Position numbers and translations under genes: made by a program
Assembly (NCBI GenBank): GCA_035308965.1
Contig: DATGFN010000062.1
Coordinates: 62,001 to 126,000, forward strand
Direction: 5' to 3'
DNA: 64,000 nucleotides
From: DASYXZ01 sp035308965
GTDB lineage: Bacteria; Acidobacteriota; Terriglobia; UBA7540
Notes under the pieces: model-generated
What the model was told of the DNA's origin: nothing
Seen by the model: the letters and a program-made list of their open reading frames with translations, nothing else
Databases searched by the model: none
Part shown: piece by piece, positions 25,265-33,849 of the stretch
Layout: the number at the start of each line of letters is the position of its first letter
How positions within the stretch are numbered: position 1 is the first letter of the stretch

Positions 25265-27223
25265 ATGTGTGGAATCGCAGGATTCATCACCACGAGTTCC
25301 GCCCCCAGTGCGCAACTGAAAGAAACCGTTGTCCGCATGACGGACCAAATTGTCCATCGCGGGCCCGACGATTCCGGCGCATGGGTGGATGCTGAAAGTG
25401 GAGTCGCTCTCGGCTCGCGGCGCCTGGCGATTGTGGACCTTAGCCCTGCCGGCCACCAGCCCATGCTTTCCTCTTGCGGCCGCTTCGTGATGGTTTACAA
25501 CGGCGAAGTCTACAATTTCTCCACCCTGCGCGAAGAGCTTTCAACGCGAGGCCGTAAATTCCGCGGGCACTCGGACACCGAAGTCATCCTGACCGCCATT
25601 GCCGAGTGGGGACTGGAGGCAGCGGTTAAGAAATTTGTAGGCATGTTTGCCTTTGCGGTCTGGGACCAGCCACAGCGCACTCTGCATCTGGTGCGCGATC
25701 GCCTGGGCATCAAGCCGCTTTACTACGGTTGGGCAGGCAAAAATTTTCTTTTTGGTTCGGAGCTGAAGGCCCTGCGCGCCCACCCTGAGTTTGATGCCAG
25801 AATCAATCGCGACGCCATCGCGCTTTACATGCGCTACAACTATATTCCGGCGCCCTACTCCATCTACCAGCAAACGTTCAAGCTGCCGCCGGGTGGCATC
25901 CTCAGTGTTCCTGTGGTTGAGGGTTCTGTTCTGCCACAGATCAAGCCCTCCACTTACTGGTCCGCCAAGGAGATCGCCGAGCGTGGAGCGGCCGACCCCT
26001 TTACCGGCTCGGACACCGAGGCGGTGGAACAGTTGGATGCTCTCTTGCGGGATTCTGTGAAGCTCCGCATGATCGCGGACGTGCCGCTCGGTGCGTTTCT
26101 TTCCGGCGGCATCGACTCCTCAACGGTTGTTGCCTTGATGCAAGCGCAAAGCAGTCGCCGCGTCAGAACATTTACAATTGGATTCACGGAAACCAAATTC
26201 AACGAGGCCGAGCACGCCAAAGCCGTTGCCACGCATCTCGGAACCGAACATACGGAATTGTACGTGACGCCCGCGGAAGCGCAGGCGGTGATTCCCAAGC
26301 TGCCCCTTTTTTACGACGAGCCCTTTTCCGATTCCTCCCAAATTCCCACTTTTCTGGTTTCCGAACTGGCCCGGCGGCATGTGACCGTAAGCCTTTCCGG
26401 CGATGGCGGCGATGAACTTTTTGGCGGATATCCCCGGTACTTCCGCTCCCACGCGCTTTGGAAAAAGATGCGCTGGCTGCCCGGGCCGGCGCGGCGAGCC
26501 ATGGCGGGCCTGCTTTCAGCGCCAAGCGTGGGGGCGTATAACCGACGACTAGGCCGGCTTGTTCCCTGGGCAGACCGAATTGGCCGCCCGGCAACGGTAG
26601 GCGAAAAAATGCACAAACTATCCGAGGCGCTGCCGGCACATAACCGGGAAGCGCTCTACCGCCTCTTTGGATCGCATTCCAAGCGGCCAATTGAATTCGT
26701 GCCGGGCGCCACGGAGCCGCTGGTAGCCCTTACTGATCCCACTCAGTGGGCGGCGCTGCCGGACTATTTTCAGCAGATGATGTTCTTCGACATCATCTCT
26801 TACCTGCCGGACGACATCCTGACCAAGGTCGACCGCGCCAGCATGGCCGTGAGCCTCGAAGCGAGAGTGCCGCTGATCGACCACCGGGTAGTGGAGTTCG
26901 CCGCCCGCGTTCCCACACCGATGAAGATTCGCCAGGGCACCGGCAAATGGCTTCTCCGGCAGGTGCTTTACCGCTATGTGCCCAAAGATCTGATTGAACG
27001 CCCGAAAATGGGTTTTGCCGTACCCATTGACGCCTGGCTGCGCCAGCCGCTTCGCGAATGGGCCGAGGCCTTGTTGAATGAAGACCGGTTGAAACGCGAA
27101 GGTTATCTCAATCCAGTTCCTATCCGGAAGATTTGGGCCCAACACATTTCAGGCGAACGCAATCGTGCGGACATGCTTTGGGATGTGCTGATGTTCCAGG
27201 CGTGGCGCGAGCAATGGGTGTAA
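25265..27223 (+). CDS. asnB: asparagine synthase (glutamine-hydrolysing), copy 2
   Basis: 652 residues from MCGIAGFITTSS; Cys2 is the glutaminase nucleophile. HRGPDDSGAWV, GSRRLAIVDLSPAGHQPM and YNGEVYNFSTLREEL complete the Ntn domain. The synthetase part has FLSGGIDSSTVVALMQ (pyrophosphatase loop), LSGDGGDELFGGYPRY and PDDILTKVDRASMAVSLEARVP. The frame stays open far upstream of this ATG, but that extension is antisense to the helical-barrel gene and precedes the obligatory N-terminal Cys, so it is rejected. It differs enough from copy 1 to be a separate lineage rather than a recent duplicate. In a polysaccharide locus it may amidate a sugar or precursor. Confidence 0.95.
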   Translation: MCGIAGFITTSSAPSAQLKETVVRMTDQIVHRGPDDSGAWVDAESGVALGSRRLAIVDLSPAGHQPMLSSCGRFVMVYNGEVYNFSTLREELSTRGRKFRGHSDTEVILTAIAEWGLEAAVKKFVGMFAFAVWDQPQRTLHLVRDRLGIKPLYYGWAGKNFLFGSELKALRAHPEFDARINRDAIALYMRYNYIPAPYSIYQQTFKLPPGGILSVPVVEGSVLPQIKPSTYWSAKEIAERGAADPFTGSDTEAVEQLDALLRDSVKLRMIADVPLGAFLSGGIDSSTVVALMQAQSSRRVRTFTIGFTETKFNEAEHAKAVATHLGTEHTELYVTPAEAQAVIPKLPLFYDEPFSDSSQIPTFLVSELARRHVTVSLSGDGGDELFGGYPRYFRSHALWKKMRWLPGPARRAMAGLLSAPSVGAYNRRLGRLVPWADRIGRPATVGEKMHKLSEALPAHNREALYRLFGSHSKRPIEFVPGATEPLVALTDPTQWAALPDYFQQMMFFDIISYLPDDILTKVDRASMAVSLEARVPLIDHRVVEFAARVPTPMKIRQGTGKWLLRQVLYRYVPKDLIERPKMGFAVPIDAWLRQPLREWAEALLNEDRLKREGYLNPVPIRKIWAQHISGERNRADMLWDVLMFQAWREQWV

Positions 27224-27478
27224 GATTGTTCGCCGCGCGGCGCAACCTTTTCGCGATGCGGATTGCCAAAGCCGCGGAGGCAGATGTTCCCAACGTGCTA
27301 CTGCGGGTTGCTGCCATTAAAATCATGTTTCACTTCCTTTAATGAAATCTGATGGCTTGCGCTATACTCTCCGCTTAAAAGTATGTCCAAATTTCGATCG
27401 ACTCAAATTCAGCAAGTTTCATTACCAGATGGTTTTCAAGTCCGGCGAGCGACCCGCAGTGCCAGCCGACGGGTTGAC

Positions 27479-28270
27479 ATGGATTCTGTGCGTCAGCCTC
27501 TCCGGGTGCGGGCAGAAATTTTCATCGTCTCAGTTCTGATTTTAGCTGTGTCCTCGGACGTTGCAACATTCGCGCAGACTCCTTTGCAAAAAATAGCCGC
27601 GCAAGGAGAGAACCAGTTCAAAGAGTCGTGCGGCTTCTGCCACGCGCCGGACGCCACCGGGGCGCGCGGCCCTGACCTGGTCCGCTCCACCATCGTGGCG
27701 CATGACGTGAACGGGAATTTGATTGGTGAAGTCATTCGCAACGGCCGTCCCGACAAAGGCATGCCTCCGCTTCCGCTGAAGCCGGAACAAATTGCGGCTA
27801 TCGCCGCGTTCCTTCACGCCCGCGCGAAAGAGGCGCTGGATTCCAGTCATGTTCCCGAGAAATATCCGGTGGCGAAACTCTTGACGGGCAACGCCGAAGC
27901 AGGAAAAGCTTATTTCAACGGAGCAGGCGGCTGTAAGGCCTGCCACTCGCCCACGGGTGACCTGAAGGGCATTTCTGCCAAATATTCTCCCCTTCGCTTA
28001 GAGGAGCAAATGATATATCCGAGCGGAGGCTCATCCCACTCCACTGTCACCGTGGTCCTGCCGACGGGCGAGCGACTGCAAGGTCCTCTGCTGCATCTCG
28101 ACGAGTTCACGGTGGCCTTGCGTGATGAATCGGGCTGGTACAGGTCTTTTAATCTCGACAAGGTCCGCGTGGAAGTACACGATCCGCTCGCCGCGCATCG
28201 GAAGCTGATGGACGAAATGACGCAAGACCAGTTCCACGATCTCTTTGCGTATCTCGTAACTCTAAAGTGA
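27479..28270 (+). CDS. secreted dihaem cytochrome c
   Basis: 263 residues. Signal peptide about 11-32 (hydrophobic, then FAQ). Haem 1 site CGFCH at 51-55 with a candidate axial Met in KGMPPLPL (about 95). Haem 2 site CKACH at 152-156. Between haem 2 and the C-terminus lies a beta-rich insert with VTVVLPTGERLQGPLLHLDEFTVALRD. The usual DLFAYLVTLK helix then ends the protein. ATG 27479 is selected because it starts the signal peptide; upstream frame adds a non-signal leader. 49 bp ahead of the PQQ dehydrogenase on the same strand, so it is the likely electron acceptor of that enzyme. Confidence 0.9.
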   Translation: MDSVRQPLRVRAEIFIVSVLILAVSSDVATFAQTPLQKIAAQGENQFKESCGFCHAPDATGARGPDLVRSTIVAHDVNGNLIGEVIRNGRPDKGMPPLPLKPEQIAAIAAFLHARAKEALDSSHVPEKYPVAKLLTGNAEAGKAYFNGAGGCKACHSPTGDLKGISAKYSPLRLEEQMIYPSGGSSHSTVTVVLPTGERLQGPLLHLDEFTVALRDESGWYRSFNLDKVRVEVHDPLAAHRKLMDEMTQDQFHDLFAYLVTLK

Positions 28271-28319
28271 GAGTCATTCTTGCAGCCTTTTGGAAATTAA
28301 TTTTGTTCGGGCTTGATTT

Positions 28320-29948
28320 ATGAACTTTAAAAATCACTTTGGCGGGCAGACCTTGTTTTGGTTGCGCGGACCGCAATTTCTAATGGCCTTGTTTCTCGCG
28401 CTCTGCCCCCTTGCGCCGCCGCTCGGCGCCCAGGGGCTTACTCCCGAAACACTTTTGCAGCCACCCACTTCGAATTGGCCTACTTACAATGGCGAATATT
28501 CCGGCCGGCGATACAGCACGCTCGACCAGATTAATTCCCGAAACATCAACTCTCTCACCCTGGCCTGGAGATTCAGAACCAACGTCCCGATCAAGTCGAC
28601 ACCCCTGGAAGTGAACGGCGTTCTCTACCTCTCCACGCCGGACAACGTCTGGGCGGTTGATGGACGAACCGGCCGCATGATCTGGCATTATCACCGCCCT
28701 TCAGCAGGCGACCACATCGGCCACCGCGGGGTGGGCATGTTCGGAGACTGGCTCTACTTCACAACTCCGGACGCGCAACTGGTAAGCCTCGATGCGCGCG
28801 ACGGCAAAGTCCGATGGATGATTGAGCTTGCCGATCCCAAGCTCGGATACTTTTCCACCATGGCGCCGCTGGTGGTGCGCGACCATGTGATTGTCGGCGT
28901 CTCGGGCGACGTCACGGACATTCCCGGCTTCCTCGAATCCATCGATCCCAAAACCGGTGCGGTGCAGTGGAAGTGGTACACGGAGCCGCGGCCCGGCGAG
29001 CCGGGATCGGAAACATGGCCGAAGGACTCCGACGCCATTCTCCATGGCGGCGCCATGACGTGGATGACGGGGACCTACGACCCGGGGCTCAACCTGGTTT
29101 ACTGGGGCACGGGGAATCCCAATCCTGTTCTCGCCGGTGATGCTCGGCCGGGCGACAACCTTTATACCTGTTCGATTGTGGCGCTCAATGCCGACACGGG
29201 AAAACTGGCGTGGTACTTCCAACCGTCACCCCACGACGTGCATGACTGGGATGCGGTGGAGACTCCCGTATTGTTTAACGCGGAATTCGGCGGCAAGCCA
29301 CGCAAGCTTCTGGCTCAGGCCAGCCGCAACGGATTTTTCTTCGTGCTCGACCGGGCCACTGGCGAGCATCTGGTCACTGCGCCATTTATCGACGTCAACT
29401 GGGCTTCTGGGATTGATTCGCGTGGGCGTCCTATCATCAAAGATGGTTACGCTCCCAGACCTGACGGCGCACTGGTGGAGCCCGCTTCGGGTGGCGCCAC
29501 CAACTGGCTGGCTCCCAGCTTCGATCCGCAGTCCGGGCTTTTCTACGTCAGTGCGCGGCGCGCGTTCAGTATTTTTTACCTCACCACCACGGGCAAACCC
29601 GAAGGTTGGGCTGGCCGCGATGCCGGCCTTTGGGCCGATTCCACCATCCGCGCCATCGACTATCGCACCGGCAAGATTGTGTGGAATCATGAGCTCGGTG
29701 AGGGCGAAAGCGGGGCCGGCATCCTGACCACGGCGGGTCATCTGCTGTTTACCGCCGACGTTGATGACAATTTGCTGGCCCTCGATCCCGCAACAGGAAA
29801 AACACTTTGGCACCTGAACGTCGGTGACGGTACCGAAAACAGTCCCATGACCTACGAACTCAATGGGAGACAATTCGTGCTCATGGCGGTTCACGACGAA
29901 CTTTTCGCCTTCGCGCTACCGGAAAGCCTGGTGCATCCCCAGAATTGA
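28320..29948 (+). CDS. periplasmic PQQ-dependent dehydrogenase (alcohol dehydrogenase type)
   Basis: 542 residues. Signal peptide (LMALFLALCPLAPPLGAQG). The eight-bladed quinoprotein propeller shows Trp-docking repeats (DGRTGRMIWHY, DARDGKVRWMIEL, NADTGKLAWYFQ, DPATGKTLWHL). The active-site region GTGNPNPVLAGDARPGDNLY and HDVHDWDAVE matches quinoprotein alcohol dehydrogenases, with the catalytic-base Asp in the DWD segment. The adjacent Cys-Cys pair of methanol dehydrogenase is absent. The enzyme oxidises an alcohol or aldose in the periplasm and passes electrons to a cytochrome c; the upstream dihaem gene is the natural partner. The exact substrate is unknown. PQQ synthesis genes are not in the window. 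Confidence 0.92.
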   Translation: MNFKNHFGGQTLFWLRGPQFLMALFLALCPLAPPLGAQGLTPETLLQPPTSNWPTYNGEYSGRRYSTLDQINSRNINSLTLAWRFRTNVPIKSTPLEVNGVLYLSTPDNVWAVDGRTGRMIWHYHRPSAGDHIGHRGVGMFGDWLYFTTPDAQLVSLDARDGKVRWMIELADPKLGYFSTMAPLVVRDHVIVGVSGDVTDIPGFLESIDPKTGAVQWKWYTEPRPGEPGSETWPKDSDAILHGGAMTWMTGTYDPGLNLVYWGTGNPNPVLAGDARPGDNLYTCSIVALNADTGKLAWYFQPSPHDVHDWDAVETPVLFNAEFGGKPRKLLAQASRNGFFFVLDRATGEHLVTAPFIDVNWASGIDSRGRPIIKDGYAPRPDGALVEPASGGATNWLAPSFDPQSGLFYVSARRAFSIFYLTTTGKPEGWAGRDAGLWADSTIRAIDYRTGKIVWNHELGEGESGAGILTTAGHLLFTADVDDNLLALDPATGKTLWHLNVGDGTENSPMTYELNGRQFVLMAVHDELFAFALPESLVHPQN

Positions 29949-29983
29949 TTTACGATTCTTTTGATTCCCCAATTCCCCAGCAG

Positions 29984-30010
29984 CGTGGACCGCCGGTTCT
30001 GCGGTCCGCG
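29984..30010. terminator. hairpin between convergent genes
   Basis: GGACCGC (29987-29993) and GCGGTCC (30001-30007) pair around a 7-nt loop, with three more outer pairs including one wobble. It sits between the PQQ dehydrogenase and the convergent methyltransferase and could stop transcription from both sides, though there is no T-run. Two ATTCCCCA octamers lie just before it at 29964-29979. Confidence 0.45.
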
Positions 30011-30048
30011 TCACTCGCGCGGCTATCGTCGTAGTTGATATACTCCAG

Positions 30049-31107
30049 TCAGGCACCGCCCTTTCGTCCTCGAACGGCCACAGGGCGCGGAAGCATGGCA
30101 ACGTCCTCCAACCCAGCTTCTTCGAACCACGCGCGAACTTCAGGATAGGTGTGCTTCCACTGGTATCGAGGGGAGTACCAATCAAAAGTGTCGAGAACGC
30201 GCCATTCGGGGTCAGGGTCCATGGCTATCTTGGTCACCAACCTCATAGGGAAAAAAATTGGAATGCGATAGAGGTAGTAAAGCGGGACGGCGGCATGGCA
30301 AACACCATAGAGCCAGCGCGAGGGCAAACGGGTGGTGAAAAATCGCTCAATGCTGCTGCTCGTTTCCATTACCCAATCGACCAATGGGGCCATGCGCCGA
30401 ACCAATGCCGCGCGCTTTTCCGGAATGTGGAAATTCACGTCGAGCGCCAGCACTTCGTTGACGCGCTCGGGGAAATATTCAAATGTTTCCGTCAGCCGCC
30501 GACGCGGGTATACCCAAATGGCAGCTTCACCGGATGGTTTGAGAGTGCGAACCAGATGGAAGAATGCTTCCTTGGTGCTAGGCGTATGGTGAAGGACTCC
30601 GATGCTGTAAAAGAAATCAAAACTATCGGAGGGAAAGGGGAGTTGAAAAAGATCCGCCTGAATGAAATGGCAGTTGGGGAGATGGCCCAGATTTTCCTGC
30701 GCCACTTCCACCGCCAGGCTGAGATCGACCCCCACAACTTCCGCACCTGAGCGCGCCACCACGTCCATGTATCGCCCTGAGCCGCAACCGGCATCGAGGA
30801 CCAGCTTCCCCGTGCAATCTTCCGGGCGCGCGCCGGTGCTGGCGGTAAAAGCCGTTTCGGAACTCTTGCGCGAGGCAGTGTCAAACTGCGTGCGCCGCCA
30901 TCGTTTCCATTCGAAACTGAAGCTCGAAGTGTAAGCTTCGCTCGCGACGAAACGCGGAATGCCGTTCTTGATGGGATATTGGGCCGCGCAGGCGCCGCAA
31001 CTGAAACTGCCGGAGATTATTTGTTCGCCTTTTTTCTCCGAAACGTCGAGCGACAATCCTGCCTTGCAGCGCGGGCAGACCAGAAGCCTTGAGAGGCGTT
31101 CGTTCAT
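30049..31107 (-). CDS. Trm112-type zinc finger + SAM-dependent methyltransferase
   Basis: 352 residues. An N-terminal zinc ribbon of the Trm112 type (LLVCPRCKAGLSL and FSCGACAAQYPIKNGIPRF; Cys 11, 14, 37, 40) is followed by a class I methyltransferase domain with motif I LVLDAGCGSGRYMDV (about 104-117) and the GVLHHTPS motif. The last third (helices and a SPRYQWKHT segment) is typical of sugar or EPS-linked methyltransferases. The ATG at 31107 overlaps the stop of the GT4 gene (ATGA), which implies translational coupling and fixes the start; the longer frame is a read-through of the overlap. Last gene of the seven-gene EPS operon; likely methylates a sugar. Confidence 0.9.
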   Translation of the reverse strand: MNERLSRLLVCPRCKAGLSLDVSEKKGEQIISGSFSCGACAAQYPIKNGIPRFVASEAYTSSFSFEWKRWRRTQFDTASRKSSETAFTASTGARPEDCTGKLVLDAGCGSGRYMDVVARSGAEVVGVDLSLAVEVAQENLGHLPNCHFIQADLFQLPFPSDSFDFFYSIGVLHHTPSTKEAFFHLVRTLKPSGEAAIWVYPRRRLTETFEYFPERVNEVLALDVNFHIPEKRAALVRRMAPLVDWVMETSSSIERFFTTRLPSRWLYGVCHAAVPLYYLYRIPIFFPMRLVTKIAMDPDPEWRVLDTFDWYSPRYQWKHTYPEVRAWFEEAGLEDVAMLPRPVAVRGRKGGA

Positions 31108-32087
31108 CAGCGGCCCAAGACCTGATCGTAAACGTGGACAATCTGCCTGGCCACTTTGTCCATGGAGAGACGTTCCATCGAATTGCGGCCGATGGTTCGA
31201 GCCACGCGCCGGCAAACCTCCACGATTTTCGCGGCTATGGCCTCGGCCTCGCGCTGCACCACGTAACACCCATCCGTCGATTCAACCAAGCTGGCGGCGT
31301 CGCCCACATCCACGGTGATGACTGGCAGATTCACGGCCATGGCCTCTTTGACCACATTGGGCGAGCCTTCGGATTGAGAGGCGATAACCAGCATGTCGGC
31401 TGCGTTCATATAAAGCGGCATGCGGTCGCGTGGAGCGCCGGAGACCACCAGGATTTCCAGATCTGGGAAAGCACTCCTGGCTTTGTTGACAGCAGCCTCA
31501 ACCAGGTCATAACGCTTGTTCTCGATGGCTGGATCAAAAGGGAAGAGGACAAACTTCTTTCCCAGCGCCAGCCCAAGGTCGCGGCGCGCCCGATCGCGTT
31601 CCATGGGCTGAAAAAGATTCATGTCCACTCCGTTAGGAATCACGTGCGCGGAACTTGAACGCAAAGCTGTCTTCATTTCCACGCTCTTCACAATGACCGC
31701 TGCCACCCGGCGCGACACGAACCGGCCCGAGCGCTGAAAAAAACGCCCGACAAGCGAAACGCGCCCATTGCGTTTGAATCGACCCAGGACGTCATCCCCC
31801 ATAAACGAGACCACCACGGGAACGCGTGATTGAAAAAGAGCCACGCAGCCGGACAATCCGAAGTGGGCGTGAACCAAGTCGTAGGTTTTTGAACGCAGTT
31901 GGCGGCGCAATTGAGGCACTCCTCGAACGTAGTTCCACAAGGATTCGCGGCCATTCAAAAATAAGACGTCAAACTCCACGCCGAGCGGACGAAGCGATTC
32001 CATTTGCGCCCGCACGAAACTCCCGTAGCCGGGATTACTCTCGGTGGGCCAGAGGTTGGTCACAACCAGGACGTGATAGGAACCCAT
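31107..32087 (-). CDS. glycosyltransferase family 4
   Basis: 326 residues, GT-B fold. HVLVVTNLWPTESNPGYGSFVRAQMESL is the typical N-terminal acceptor site. IPNGVDMNLFQP marks the linker, and EILVVSGAPRDRMPLYMNAADMLVIASQSEGSPNVVKEAMA the donor site with the E-x7-E motif. Shorter than usual (about 370) because the last helices are reduced. Its stop overlaps the next start by 4 nt. The donor sugar cannot be told. In the EPS operon between the CmcI-like gene and the Trm112 methyltransferase. Confidence 0.92.
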   Translation of the reverse strand: MGSYHVLVVTNLWPTESNPGYGSFVRAQMESLRPLGVEFDVLFLNGRESLWNYVRGVPQLRRQLRSKTYDLVHAHFGLSGCVALFQSRVPVVVSFMGDDVLGRFKRNGRVSLVGRFFQRSGRFVSRRVAAVIVKSVEMKTALRSSSAHVIPNGVDMNLFQPMERDRARRDLGLALGKKFVLFPFDPAIENKRYDLVEAAVNKARSAFPDLEILVVSGAPRDRMPLYMNAADMLVIASQSEGSPNVVKEAMAVNLPVITVDVGDAASLVESTDGCYVVQREAEAIAAKIVEVCRRVARTIGRNSMERLSMDKVARQIVHVYDQVLGR

Positions 32088-32188
32088 GAAGGCTCAGGTT
32101 TTTTCTAGCGGGAGTGTGGCGATTGTCCCCAGCGTGGCAAAATCCATCGCACTCTCCCGATGTGTCTCACCGCCGGGCGCCAGCCGCG

Positions 32189-32959
32189 TCATGCAATGCG
32201 TTTCAAGAAGCCTCGAGGGTTGAAGGTCAATACGAATTGTTCCCGGCTTTGATCGATCTGGAAACGAGGGTCTTCTCGAATAAATTCCTCGACCGCGCAC
32301 AAGGGCCCGTTCACATTGCCGATTCCGTCGCCGGCGCGGAATAAATCGCTGATGGTATCCTCGACGATATAGTAGCTCCCGAGTCGCACAAATTGGGCAT
32401 AAGCCCGCAGATCTTTAAGCGTGTGAGGATGGCTATGGTCGCCATCGTGAATTACCAATCCCTGCCGCCCGCGCGCCAACGCCTCCACGCGGGCCAAAGT
32501 TTCGGGCGCCAGGCTGTCACCCGTTACCAGATTCACGCGCGGGTGATGCCCCTGGAAAATCGAATGATCAATGTCCACGGCAATGACTTCACCCGCCTCC
32601 ACAAGGTCAAGCATGTTGGCCAGGAATTTTGTGCTGCCTCCCTCCGCATTGCCAATCTCAATGATGATTTCGGGACGAAGCTCATAAATCATTTGCTGAT
32701 ACACCCAGGCATCCAGAACCATCTTGCGCGCCGTCACGCCCATCCAGGAAACCTCGGTAAATACAATGTCGGTCTGGTAGCGGAGCAGCCAGTCGCGAAG
32801 GGTCCCGCCCCAGCGGCGACGATAGTCTTTGCGCATGGGCCTAAGCCAGGTACCCACTTTTTGGAGAAAAAGCCGGGGGTTTTCTTTGATGAGTTTGGTA
32901 TTGCGCGAAAGCCAGGTATTTTCAGGACGGTTAAGTTTGGCTGGTGTTTTCGGTCTCAA
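32189..32959 (-). CDS. CmcI-type (cephalosporin hydroxylase family) methyltransferase-like protein
   Basis: 256 residues. The core reads EIIIEIGNAEGGSTKFLANMLDLV, EVIAVDID and GLVIHDGDHSHPHTLKDLRAY, the pattern of the CmcI family. These are class I methyltransferase-fold proteins, including rhamnosyl O-methyltransferases and the CmcI cephalosporin enzyme. YYIVEDTISDLF follows, a conserved acidic site that may bind a metal. A sugar O-methyltransferase role is likely from the fold and the EPS operon. Spacing is 50 bp from the upstream methyltransferase and 101 bp to GT4. Confidence 0.85.
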   Translation of the reverse strand: MRPKTPAKLNRPENTWLSRNTKLIKENPRLFLQKVGTWLRPMRKDYRRRWGGTLRDWLLRYQTDIVFTEVSWMGVTARKMVLDAWVYQQMIYELRPEIIIEIGNAEGGSTKFLANMLDLVEAGEVIAVDIDHSIFQGHHPRVNLVTGDSLAPETLARVEALARGRQGLVIHDGDHSHPHTLKDLRAYAQFVRLGSYYIVEDTISDLFRAGDGIGNVNGPLCAVEEFIREDPRFQIDQSREQFVLTFNPRGFLKRIA

Positions 32960-33009
32960 TGGGAAGTCTAGTCCTCACGCGAAATGTTCTACTGGAGCCT
33001 ATTCTAGCA

Positions 33010-33849
33010 TCACTGGCGTGATTTCGAGATTTCACGCGATGGCGCGCTCCCCAAGGCCGAATGACTCCCGCTCCGTTTATATCCTTCCGCAAAGCAGCCC
33101 GGCGACCATGCGCGCGAGTGCGGACGCCACGGCGAAAGACGGAAGAACAGCGAAATCAGGCCATTGATGACCTTCACCGATCCGCAAACCAGGAGTTGCA
33201 CCAGGCCGGGCCAGCCTCGAACTCCAGTCCACTCCGGACCCCGGCCGATATGAATGAGAAAGGAACCGAGGTAGCCCGATCTGATTCGATCGACTTCGAG
33301 GGACTGCAAAACACTTGCCAGATCCTTGGGCCCCAAGACGCGGTGCAAACTCCACAAAGGAGGCGCCAGGCCCCTCACAATTTTTCCGTGCACGCCCTGA
33401 AGATTGGGCGTGATCAGCACCAATCGCCCTCCGGGTTTGAGGAGGCGCAGATGCTCGGCAATCACGGCGCGCGGATCATCAAAGTGTTCGATCAGGCCTG
33501 CAGAGAAGACCAGGTCGAACGACTCCGAGGGAAGAGACGACTGGAACAAATCTTCGCAGACCACGCTGCCATCCACACCCGATAACGCCATGTTCGCCCG
33601 GAGCAGAAGGCAGCCGCCTATCGAGAAATCACTTCCAAAAATGTCGAAGCCAAATCTTTTTCTGAGATAGGGTAAGACGCGCGACCCGCCCGCGCCGACC
33701 TCGAGCACTCTCGCTCCTTTCGGACCGTTCCGGCCGTGAAGCAGCCGAATCGTTTCGAAATCGAAGTCACGATAGAGCCAAAGCCGGCGAGGGCGAAAAC
33801 CCTTTCGCCAATTTTCCTCCCAGAATGCGCTATCGGTCAGCCGTTTCAT
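33010..33849 (-). CDS. SAM-dependent methyltransferase (class I), EPS operon
   Basis: 279 residues. Motif I is ARVLEVGAGGSRVLPYL, with FDIFGSDFSIGG, SFDLVFSAGLIEHFDD and LLKPGGRLVLITPN following. FDFETIRLLHGR near the start is typical of EPS-locus methyltransferases. The ATG at 33849 overlaps the TAA of the MurJ-like gene by one base (TAATG), so start choice and translational coupling are clear. The tail beyond about 250 is basic and Ser-rich without a clear fold. Acceptor unknown, probably a sugar in the repeat unit. Confidence 0.88.
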   Translation of the reverse strand: MKRLTDSAFWEENWRKGFRPRRLWLYRDFDFETIRLLHGRNGPKGARVLEVGAGGSRVLPYLRKRFGFDIFGSDFSIGGCLLLRANMALSGVDGSVVCEDLFQSSLPSESFDLVFSAGLIEHFDDPRAVIAEHLRLLKPGGRLVLITPNLQGVHGKIVRGLAPPLWSLHRVLGPKDLASVLQSLEVDRIRSGYLGSFLIHIGRGPEWTGVRGWPGLVQLLVCGSVKVINGLISLFFRLSPWRPHSRAWSPGCFAEGYKRSGSHSALGSAPSREISKSRQ

